DNA of 64,000 bases, taken from Ctena decussata. Lineage: Eukaryota > Mollusca > Bivalvia > Lucinida > Lucinidae. The translations under genes were made by a program, and so were the position numbers. The notes under the pieces were generated by a model, which was given only the letters and a program-made list of their open reading frames with translations, made no database searches and was not told the origin of the DNA. The stretch covers positions 90,256,979-90,320,978 of the forward strand of contig OZ022501.1 in the NCBI GenBank assembly GCA_963989385.1, read 5' to 3'. Shown here one piece after another: positions 37,401 to 49,600 of the stretch; the stretch's first letter is position 1; every line of letters begins with the position of its first letter.

Positions 37401-40400
37401 TAGTCCTGATGCAAAGTTCGTCCGGCAAGCAGTGGAAAACTGGGTGGGAAGACTTGGAGACCGAGGATCCAGAAGTCTGGCCCAGTGGAAGGAAGGTTGG
37501 GGAGCTGTACCACTACTGTCTCCATCCCCTAGCCCCAGTCTTGACTTCTTTGATGACGACGGCAAAATGCAAATTCATGCTATCAACTTAGGTGGAAACA
37601 TGTGTGCCTTGACTTATGAAGAGGGCAAAACAAATGCTACCTGGTACCAGTCGGAACTCGCCACCAGTGTGCTAGATAATCCCAGACTGAAAGAAAGTCT
37701 CCTTCGAAAACTACAGAGGATACGACAGTTTCATGGTGAAGTGCCCAAAACCTTTGATAGCAAGCTCCGGGGTACTGACTTCATTATGTTTAGAGATCAA
37801 ATCTCACTTCTTCTTGGACTAGACGAGCGATCCATCCTGTCTGTCTCCAAGACTCTGCATAGCAAGTATGGTCCAGCTCCTGCCAAAAAGTTGAAGCTCG
37901 CAGAGGAAGTTCCTGAGCATAACAAGGATGTAGCCCCCAGCCCAAAAGCTTAAGAACATAAGAGTAATGGCAAGGAGAGAAGTAACTCGCCAGGGAAGGA
38001 TGGCACGTCTGAAGCTGCGAAGAATGCCACAGACTATGGGACTAAACGTAGAGGAGCTGACACCGCCGGCCTCACAGAAAAGTCAAAGCCTTTGATGCCA
38101 CTGGACGTCCTGTTGCCTGAACCAGTCTCTCCAGCTGGCTCCTCCAGTGAAAGGGTTGAACCTGCTAAGCCAGACAAGACTACGAAGGCCAAAGAGTTTG
38201 CACAGATCGACAAGTCTGACACTCAGACTGCAACAGTGACCCCTGAACCACAAGCCCCTTCCTCAGTATCTGCCTCTGAACCAGCTTTGATTCCTGCAAA
38301 AGAGCCATCTCAGACAAGTACAGAGTCTTTGACTGTTGAATATTCAGCCAAGACCAATCAGAGAATTCATCAATCTCCAAGTATTCTTTCTGATGACCTG
38401 AACAATCAAGACACCACACCCAGCCCATCTGTCTCTGATGCTCCAATGGCTGCCGTTCAAGTTGACGAAAGCGGTGATCACCAGGAGAAAGAGGAGCTCA
38501 CCTATTGTATTAAGGAGCCAGTGGATGATAACATACCATCCTATTCTCCCACACCAAGGACTACACTGTCAGTGATGCTGCCAACGGACCTGACGAAACG
38601 GGTGGAAAAGATCCTCCGCTACGGTTGTATGCCACTTCTAGCCCCGGCAAGAAGAAACTGGGCCCAGGAAGAGACCATTGTTTTACCTGCCAGCTCTCCA
38701 GTTTCGAGATGGCCTCCAAAAGGGTGGACATCCCTCTCCAGCGATGGGAAGCTACTGATTTGGGAAACTGTTGCCACCTCATTGGCCATCAAAGAGGGGA
38801 TGGAGCTTGACAGAGGAGAAGTCTTGGACACCTATAACTTCCTGGCCCTTCCAGGCTCCAAGGACCCTGTGCTGCAAACAAAGTTTCAACTGGCCAGGTA
38901 TCACAATTATAAAGCTCTTCGTGAGATACTAATAGGAAGGGCAAAGTCCAGTGACCTGATTGGTATGTTTGAAGTTGCCAGGACGTGCTCCAAGCCAGCC
39001 ATCTCCGCTTCTGTCATTCTGAAGAAAATAGAGAAAGCAGGAATTGCAATTCGAATGTAAAACTGACAACCAATGGTAGTACACAGTCTGGTTCAGCTGG
39101 CTTGATTCTCAAGTAATCGCAGATGTTTCGTCACAGAAATTGTGGCCATATATCAGGATCTCTCAGTTGCCATGGGCCTTAATGCAGGAAAATTGTAGTT
39201 CGGCACCAGCACTGAAAAAGATAAACAAGATGATGCAGAGTTGGAGATTCCAGAGTTGGCACTACACACATCATGCGGTGTCAAGCGGAAAGAGTATGTT
39301 GTCGCAATGATAGTATACTCCTTAACAGACTCAACGTTGGAAGCGTAACAGTAGATCCTGAAGTTAACCCAGGATCTTTTGGTTTATTGGTACTTGTAAC
39401 GCCCAAGAACTGGTGGAACTTGTGTATTGATAGAATCCTGATGTTACCCCAGGATCTCTGTTAATACTCACTGCAACCCAGGGACAGCAGTAAATCCTGA
39501 AGTTACCCCAGGATTGTTGGATTTTTCTGGGGCAGCCGCAAGAATACAAAAGAAGTAGTCACAGGTTTCCATCGGAGATGATCCTGCACTCATTCAAGAA
39601 GGAAGGTTTATTTTTGAAGAATCAAAAGTGTCAGTGTTTAAATCATAAGAGCCTATAGTGATTCATATTGTAAAATCAATACCAAGGCTCTCTGTGTTAA
39701 GTTTAATCATCACTGTATTGTGGCAATCCTTGAGATGGCATTAAGGCCACACAAAGTATGATAAACGCTAATTTAAGGGTACTTCGTGAGGCATTAAAGC
39801 AAACTCTTGATTGCTTCCATTACAGTTCATAAATAAGTAAATAATTTCTTGCTCATGCCAAGTGCATAATTATGCAGTAATTCTAAAAGGAAGAAGTTAA
39901 ACCCAAAGGCTCTAAAGGCTAAATGTATCATGACTGTGTGTAGCAATCCTTGATGTGGCATTAAGGCTACATGAAGGCATAAACAACGCTAACTTAAGGG
40001 TGCTTTCATGACGCATTAAGGCCAGTTCTTGGACTGTTTGCACTGCAGTCCCCTAAAAAGTAATCATAATATAACCTCAATGAAATAATGAAGTCAGCAC
40101 TCTAACTATTCTGTGGAGATAAGGCACCAGAAATATTCAGGAGAATATTCGTTCTTGAAGGTGGGGAGAATGTAAGAGTCACCCAGTGACAATCCTCAAC
40201 ACAGTTCTATTTACATTATTCCTACTGACGTACCCCACCCACCGGTGAACATTGGAGAGCTACGACTGAAAAGACGATGTTACCCTTCGAGATGTTAATA
40301 CTTACTTCAGTTACTGATGAACAGAGCTAACCTTAATAATTCTAAACACTTGTGAACTTAGATGATTCAATAATTACTTACTAACATTCTCCTGAAGTTC

Positions 40401-43400
40401 CGATTGCTACAGCTGACTGTTGAAACATGTGGGAATGTCACGTTATTGACTCACTTTACATCAAGTTTTTAAGCTTTACAATTGTTCTATTGCATAGCAG
40501 AATGAAGTCTCTTACACATAAGATATCGTAGAATTTGAGACTGTTCTGTAGATATTGCTGCAAAGTCCATTTATTGTGATATTTATCCAGTTTTAGCCAC
40601 ATTTAAAGCAGTTTGAATCATTGCGGAAGTAAACTTAAGCCGATTTACCTTGACCCTGTAGCCAGCGTCCCTGACCTTAAAACCTGTTCTTGTTCAATAT
40701 TTACGCTCATTGAGGGTAGAACCCTAGTAGTTTTTTATTCTAGATGTAAGTTTAAAGCAAAGGACTGCCTTAATTTCAAGAGGGACTTCTTAAAGTCAAC
40801 TTTTTAATGTTATTTTCGTGGCTATTTGCGAAGCGCAACTAGATTTGCGATCTGGTGACTAAAATTCCTACGCTGATGACATTAGCGTTTGATGGAGGTC
40901 CTTTTAGTAATTACGAGGACCGAAGCAGTAATGTTTACTGTTTCGAACTCCATAACTACCAAGGAACAAAAGGACTTCCATCATTTGTTATCGGACTGCA
41001 CTGTTTTTATATAGGAAACGATTGTTTCCCTAGCTGCCCAAAAATAGTACGTAATTCTTGTGATCAGATTGGCTGATCTAGTCACATGGTACTATCCCAG
41101 ATACTATATAAGAAAGTGAGCAGCGCTGATTCGCTATCCATTCTCAAGTTTGAGACCCGCCAAATTTAAATTCCAAAACAACTTTAAAGAGGGATAATCA
41201 CATTACCCTTAAGGTACAGAGCATGGCAGTCGAGTTATGTTTCTTGTATCAAACTAAGAGTCTGCATAACTGCTGTTTAGACTCTTATTGCTTTATTTTA
41301 CTGTACGAGATGAGAAACGTTCACTTTGTTTACATTTTGCCTACTCTAGTTCTACAAGCATAAATGAAGTTAAACATTTTTCACTGACTCTACACCTTGC
41401 TGCTGAAGATTTTAACTTATACCATCCTACAGTTTGCTACTTTCTGGCCTATATACAGCCGCTTTATATCTTTGAAGTTGTTTTACTTGCTCACTTGCAC
41501 GAATGGATCCCACCACATACCCGATGCCGGAGATGAATTAGTCTAGTGTGTCATTTACCGTATTTCGCGATAAGTGCGACTACTTACCGAAGTTATTCGC
41601 GGATGAAATTGTACGCAGAGCTGGAGTACCATGTCATTAGATCAGCCATGTTATTGTGTTATATATGAAGTGCGGTGGTGTAGCTGGGGTATACCTTATG
41701 AGTTATTCTATGAACTTTAGAGTTTTCAGAGTGTTCTACAATGTTTGGACTCTTAAGACTTATAGATGCCAGACCTTAGTGGGGGAACTTCAATAAGACG
41801 CCAGTGCAGACCCAGCTACACACCCACACCCCTGATGTTAAAAGATATGAATGCTTAGTATGAATGATCTCATTCTTCACTGTATTTACTAAATACAAAA
41901 TTCACGTATTAATAGGCTTAAATGAATAAATGACTGTGTGTAACTGAACTTTCTTGCTTTATTTTGATCTTATATCCAAGAATAACTTCAAGCTTGGTCA
42001 CCCCTACCCTGAGGTGCCTTGCATTACCTTATCTGTTAAGTCACCTAGTACACATAAGATCAAGTTTGCTAATATTTTTTTCAGAAAAAATTAGAGAAGC
42101 TTTTGCACTGCAAAAGCTCCTCACATTTTTTCAGCAAAATATATCAGTGTTTATGAAATACGATTTGTCTGAAGATTTATATTTCAACATCTTTTTAACA
42201 AACAATGTCGTTAGACTAATGATGTTGTTAGTTTTGAAAATTGGACCCAGAAGTGTATCCATTCACCTTAAACAGACAGCTGGAACAGAATACCGTATAC
42301 GCGGTAATTTTCGCGGGTTAAAATTTTCGTGGTTAAGGGTCAAAAACATGATATTAATTTTCGCGAATTTTAATTTTCACGGTTAGCAACATGCTCGAAA
42401 ATCAAAACTATTTCTTTTCACTTGAATCAGTTCTTTGATTAACCTGCAGCAGGGTCGCTGCAGGTTAATGAAAGAACTGGCTCAAGTGAAAAGTACCACC
42501 AACTGCCTAAGCAAACACAAACAAAATATATGAACACTGTGTCTACAGAAGACACTTTGTAAGAAACAGAAAATTTATCACGATTTAAATATTTGCTGTT
42601 TCTAAGTGACCGCGTAATACCGCGAAAAATGGAACACTGCAAAAATTACCATGTATCAATATCAAGACCTTACCACTAAGACCTCATTAAGGCAGGACTT
42701 CTCCAGTGTTCTTGGCCCACTCTGATAGTAGTTGGTGATGCAAGAGTTCACGTCGGCTGGGTTAAAACCTGGGACCTGACAATATAGCTTTCCCACTGGT
42801 ATCTCTAACATTGTTTTCTGAAATACCCATGGAACATGGCATAAACATTTAAATGTACTGGGATCTACAACCAAATGTCAAAAGTCTTTTTCAAAATATT
42901 TTTTCCATTGACTTTAGTGCATTTGCAAGTGTGCAAGAAATTTTACTGTGAGACCTGTGTTCAACTATTCTTTATAATTTTCGCATACTTAAAAACCTAA
43001 AAGATTTCTGCAATATGAAATGATTTTTATTTTGCCCTAAACCTACTTACGGTTAAACTGCAAGTCTTTGAACTTCAATAAATTTTTAAGAAATGCAGTT
43101 TTCTATTGGCTTCAATGGTGACGTTGTCCAAAATTTGCTGAAAAAGTATAGGTGTTGTCTTTAACAGCATATTTCTAAAAGAACAATAAATCAGAGTTCA
43201 AATAACAAGAGGGCCGCTCACCTGAGCAAAAATAGCCATCAGAGGAGATGGCAAATCCCCCGACCAAAGACCCCAATGAGCCTTGGTAAAAAGGGTGCAC
43301 TTCAAAACACATGTTAGTAATATATTGTCGTTCTTTTATGCTTCTGATTGACATTAACTGTTAACAGATGCATGATTATCTAACACTCAGACTAAAACAG

Positions 43401-43594
43401 TATGCTTGACTGCTAATAAGAGGTAATATCTCAAACAGCCACCATAAACACAAATGTATAGCATACGACACATTCAACTTTCAAAATGTGTAAATAACTT
43501 CTAAAGTACAAGCCCTACAAACCTAATTTTGAGCTCTCTAGTAAGTGAATTTGGACAAAGAATCCAAATCTGAATCTGGAAAAAATTTTTTTTT

Positions 43595-43625
<31 letters not shown>

Positions 43626-46600
43626 GGGGGGCTGCGGGAGGGGGCACGGGAATGTGGAGGGGTCAGAGAGAGTTAGGAACACTAAAAGGTACACATACAC
43701 GGTTATTCAAATTCTGGAGCTGCCAGGGTTATACAGTCATGGAGCAGAGACTCAAACAGCAGCTCAAACTACCAAAGGGAAATAACTCACAAAGTATAAA
43801 AGCAAGAGTTATCATTCATGTATGAGACAAACTGTCATGACCCGTTCTGCATATCTGTGAAGTATCATGAAAATATTTCAAAAGGTATTCAAGCTATGGA
43901 GCGGACACCTAAATCATCAAAGGGAAATAACTCCAAAAGTAAACAAGCAAGAGTTGTCATTCTTGTTTGCGACACGTCATCATGAACTGTTCTACATATC
44001 TGTGAAGTATCATGAAAATATTCCAAAAGGTAATCAAGTTATAGAGCGAACACAAAATCACAGCTAAAACCATCAAGGGGAAATAACTCAAAAAGTAAGA
44101 AAGCAAGAGTTGTCATTCTTGTTCGGGACACATTGTCATAACCTGTTCTAGATATCTGTGAAGTATCATGAAAATATTCCAACAGGTATTCAAGTTATAG
44201 AGCGGACACAAATCATACCTAAAGTGATCAAGGGGAAATAACTCAAAAAGTATGAAAGCAAGAGTTGTCATTCTTGTTCGCGACACACTGTTTTGACCTG
44301 TTATACATATCTGTGAAGTATCATGAGAATATTCCAAAGGGTATTCAAGTTATAGAGCGGACACGAATCTGCAAAAAAAATCACACCTAAAACTATCAAG
44401 GGGAAATAACTCCAAAAGTAAGAGAGTAAGAGTTGTCATTCTTGTTCGCGACACATCGTCATGACCTGTTCTACATTTCTGTGAAGTATCATGAAAATAT
44501 TCCAAAGGGTATTCAAGTTACAGAGCAGAAACGAATCTGCCAAAAAAATCATCAAAGGGGAGATAATTCAAAAAGTACAATCGCAAGAGTTACCATTCTT
44601 GTACGTGACACATCGTCATGACCTGTTCTACATAACTGTGAAGTATCATGAAAATATTCCAAAGGGTATTCAAGATATAGAGCGGACAAGAAAATGTTTA
44701 CGGACGGACGGACAGACGGACAGACGCCAGGCTCATCGCTATATCCCCCGAACCTTTCGGTCGGGGGATAAAAATGACAAACATCAAACTAGGGTCATCA
44801 TTTGAACAAAAGTGATACATGTCGTTTGAAACTGTCAAAATATGAAAGACATTGGTTAAAGGTCAAAGAATGATCCATGTAGTCATTCAGTTGTCAGACT
44901 ACATACATCACATTTTGCACCAAAATCTTCTACAATTTCCATTAGCTCTTATGTTTTAGCATTTTTCCATATAAAAACACCAGAAAGCAAATTTGACCTT
45001 GCCGTAAAAAAGAGTCAAGTGTCAACCCATGGTCATCATTTAAACAATCTTGGTAGATCTCCAGTACTCAATGCTAAATATAAGCCATTTGCTGTCTATA
45101 AAACAGGTCATTTTGCAGATTTTCTCTTTTATTATTGTTGATAAAATTGATTTTTTTCTCCACTGGTATTGTCAAACTAATACATAACCGGAAACTGACT
45201 TTCAGAATTTTATCATGTCAATTTTTTGCTTTTGTCTATTCAATCCTGTACAAACATTTACATAATTTTCAGCTTAAGTAGAGGGGAGTACAATTATTTG
45301 ATGTAATAGCTATAAGCAATGCCCATATAGGAGGTTTTAGGGATTCCCATTATGACGTAAATCTGGCGCATGCGCATAGAGCTGGCCGTCAATTCATCGG
45401 CCAGCACTATGTTTCACATTGAAAAAATGCAGATTTTCATCAAACAAAAATCAGGTTTTCTGAGGTAGTAAACCGTTATTTTTAAAAATTGTGTTGAGAC
45501 TCTAATCTTTTAATATGTTTTCGCTCATTTTCAAAATATTTCGACAGAAAATCACAGAATTTGATCATATTTAATACGGGATTCTATCTCGGCGCATGGC
45601 AATCCAAGTTAGAAATTCTTTCGGTAAACGCCGGAATTTTTCTAAATTAGAGAGATAAACATGCTGTTTTGTATAGCTTATTTATTTCTTGTCATAACAA
45701 ATTTATTAATAAGTTTGAAACAAAAGTGTAAAATGAAAATGAAACTTTTATAAAAAGAATTCAATCACGTTCAGAGAGGAATGTAAAATGGGCACGGCAC
45801 TGCCCATAGGAAAGACTTCACTTGCTAAATTCACAGGATTTGTCGCTGTATAAGTAGAGAAAATGAAAACGCGAGAACAGAACTAAATTAACTTACATTA
45901 AATGTAATCCACTTAGAACATACTATTTTGAAATTAGGAGAATAAAAAATTGCTTTGTGAACATTAGAGCACATCATTTGTCGCATCGGCAATTCATTGC
46001 CGAATAAATCTATTCCAATCTATGTTCAGTAAGGCCACATTCTGAGACGGATTTTCGCTTGTCATACATGTACATCAAAGCACCGACAGGACACATACAT
46101 CTACGAAGTGTGAAATACTTAAAATTTTACTTACTTGTATATTAAAAGCCTATACGATTATGTCAGTTAAGTTAACAATTAAATAAAAGATTATCTAATT
46201 AGACACTTTGAAACCGCCTATTCAATCAGTCACAACTGAATGTTTAAAAGACATGTTACATTTTAATTGATATAACTTAAATCCAGTAAAAAAACTTTTA
46301 TTTCATAAACGTGATCACGTTTTTTTTTTTCGGATTGTGGAGGAAATGATAAGCGCCGAGCATCCAAATCCGATGACACCCAACTTTTTCACATTGCTTT
46401 TCCCCTGCGATCAGCTTTTACAAATGGACATGTAAAAAGCACAAATGACAATAAATTATTTAAAATATGTATATTAATTACGAGCTGGGTTAAAATATAT
46501 ATATTTTGGAAGGAATTTTCCGGCGCACGCCCTAGAAAATTCCGGGAAGCTCGTCGCCTTCATTCTTTGGGCATGTTCAAAAAAAATGTGACCGAAGCAT

Positions 46601-49600
46601 TTCAGACCATTTAAAAGAAAACATGGCTTTAATAGTACATTATTTTTGTTGCTGAAGATGGATCATGTAGCCTTGAAGATACTTGCCAAAATTCATTGAA
46701 ATAGTTTGAGTAATGAAAAAGTTACGGTCAAAAATATAGCCAAAAAACTCAGGAGTGTAACGCTTTTTGTGTGACATTTTTTTGATTACTGAATTTTCTG
46801 CCTGCATTTTTACAAAACTCTGCCGGTTACCATACCTATTAGCCATCTTTTTGACTTTCCAATCCTTTGGGCTGCATGAAAATGTAAGATTTATCTCCTT
46901 TCATCATCACTCATGGAATAAGAAAGGCTAAACACAACAGCACTATGCTGAATTTCTGATGCACCAAAAAAGAAGAGGTTCTCATGTAAATGGATGTCAT
47001 TTTTATATTTGATGCTTCTAATCTCCATAACATGGTCTGAAACATTGAATAAAGATGGTATATTGTATTGCAAATTTTCCAGTTGCTGTACCAGCATCCA
47101 TCTCAGAATGTAAACCACTTCTTCTCAAGTACCCCTTGAACTCAGGAGTGTAACATTTGTGATTTGAAACCCCATAACTTTTTCCACGGGTAGATTTAGT
47201 CAACTTTCATGCCATGTATGAAAAGTCTTTGACCCATGATGATAATTGGCATACAGGAAGTCTTCATCTTGGCTCTTGTTTTCTTCATACGCACCATTTA
47301 AGCCACTCAGGAGTGTAACACTTTCTTGAAAAAAGACAAAAATAGCTTATTTCTTTACCACAAGTAGTGTTATCTTCATTTATTGGGCACATACATGAAG
47401 ACCAAGTCACCCTCAAACAATTTTGGAACATAAATTTAACTTCTAAACGTAAATAAAGCTGTACTGCCATGAAATCGACTGAAAGTTGAAGATTTTGAGA
47501 TTCCATTTTCTTCGTATCTATCACTTTGAGGCATTCCATTTAATATCCTTACATGGCTATCAAGTGTTTTGTGAAAAATAATAAGATCAAAATGACCAAG
47601 ATAATGATATTATGTGATTTAATTTGGGTTTTGCAATGACACGTATTGTGCAAGGTGTTACACTCCTGAGCATTTTCAGTTTAATGCCATTTTGGACACT
47701 TTTTCTTCCCCTACATCAACATATTTGGATTAATTCTTGCTAAATATAATGTTTCCAACATTTGAAAATGTTTTTTGATGCAGGGCCATCTGTTTTGATA
47801 AGATTTTGAGGTTAATGATATTTTAGGAGGGGACATTTTCTACTGATTTATAATGTGACCATCAGCTTCTGAAACTTGTATGGAACTATATTTCTGCAAT
47901 GTCTTTTGTAAACAGGTAATGATATTCAGGTAAAGAAAACTGTTCAATTTCCAAAAGAAAGAGTGAAGAAGAAATTAATTAAATTCAGTATTTGTTTGAT
48001 TTGTGTGCTTTAGACAGCCGATTAGCAAATATATTGTGGCACACCCAAGCATTGAGTTGAAAGATATGATTTTGGTTTTTGCTATAGCAATGAGTGCAAG
48101 TTGCATTTATAGTGAAGACAACATCATAATGAAATCTGAATGCAGAATATTCAACTTTTTTTTACAGTACCAACAAATGGCTGAAAAGTGTTACACTCCT
48201 GAGCAACAGACCAAGTTTTCTTGTTAAAGAGGCCAATAAATTTGGGAAAACTCATGTTTACAACATGCAGTCATTGTTACTTTATTGCAAAGAACACTTA
48301 ATCAATGATTTAAATTCTTGTGATGCTAATTCCAGCAGTTTGAAAATAATACTCAGGAGTGTAACACATTCCTTGAAACTTTTAGCACATTTTTGACATA
48401 GCATCACCACTACCAGTATACTTTTATGTCAACAATCATTCTCTAGATTAGTTCCCTACTCATATGCCATCATCCCAATGCACATTTTACTGAGGCACAG
48501 CCAAGTAAAGAGAAGATATGGAAGTTTTTTAAACTCTACTTCTGAAAAAGTGTATCAAAATGAAGTTAAAATTTAAGTTTTTATTTCATTCAGGGGTTTC
48601 TGATAGAAAACAGCACTTATTGACATAATTTGGAAGTGCTCTGCATCAAATAATAGACACTTAGAGTGATATGATCATGATTTTAGCTTCCAAAGGTTTC
48701 ATAAAATTTGGTCATTTTAACAGATTTTTAGTGTAAATCTCTTCACAAAAACTGTCATAAATTTTTTATTAGTAATGCTATTATTAAAATTTATACAGTT
48801 TTGTAAACTGTAAGCACTGTAGATAAGTCTGGAATAGAAATTAAACCTATGACAGAGTGTTTATTTTTGACCTCCAATGTCACACTTTGGTCACATTTTT
48901 TTTGAACATGCCCCTTTAAAGACTCACATTGACGATATTTCTCGTTCGCCACTGGATTATTATTATTATTCTCAGCATTACTATTATTATCATTATTATT
49001 ATTTATCATATAATATTTAAAAGAAGAAGAGAAACGCTCTCTAGTAGTTCACGAATACCTTTATCGAAAAAGATCAAATAAATAAATTTCAAAAATGCTA
49101 ATATAGATCCTAAAAAGAATAAAATAAATAAATTTTAAATATGCTAATATATATCAAAATCATACTCAATTAGTTTATCATGCATAATTTTAATAAAAAC
49201 TAATTTTTTTTACCATTTATTATAAAAAAAGCACCACTTCACCACATTAATTTGGCATTGAAACATTGGTTTTCAATAGTAACTTCGGCCAGGTTGACGG
49301 CCAGGGCTATCCCGAGTCTATTTATAGAACCGGAAGTACGTCACGAAAAAACCTCCTATATGCATCACAAACAAGACATATTTCTATAGATAAATTAATC
49401 CTATTCATCACCGATCAATTATCTTTGCAACAAATAAATAAGTGAATTTCATTTTTACTCAGATGAAAAGATTAACAGGTACTGTCCAGTTAGGCTATTG
49501 TGACAGTAATGTCACTGTTTGTTTACTATTTTGGATTATGCCTATTGTTCAAGACAGGGATGTTAAGGTTTCCATATGAGCAATATAGATTTTATTTACA

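Larger units (their letters stand above)
26564..42023 (+). mobile_element. Full-length Ty3/gypsy LTR retrotransposon with ORF3
   Basis: Layout: 5' LTR 26564-31369 (carrying two insertions), PBS 31372, gag 31564-32805, pol 32781-36623, ORF3 37117-39060, PPT 40157-40170, 3' LTR 40171-42023. TSD TTAC flanks it (26560-26563 and 42024-42027). LTR ends are TG...CA. Gag, protease, RT, RNase H and DD35E integrase are all intact by motif. Removing the two insertions and their TSDs leaves a 5' LTR of exactly 1853 bp, equal to the 3' LTR. By eye the LTRs differ at about four positions, so the insertion is young. The order PR-RT-RH-IN defines Ty3/gypsy (Metaviridae); clade not assigned. It lies antisense in an NRDC intron. 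Confidence 0.95.

Noticed and set aside
37117..39060. ORF3 as a retroviral envelope gene
   Set aside because: No signal peptide, membrane segment or furin-like site; zinc fingers at the N-terminus point elsewhere.
43515..43700. Proline/lysine-rich minus-strand ORF
   Set aside because: Produced by translation of the T-run and G-run.
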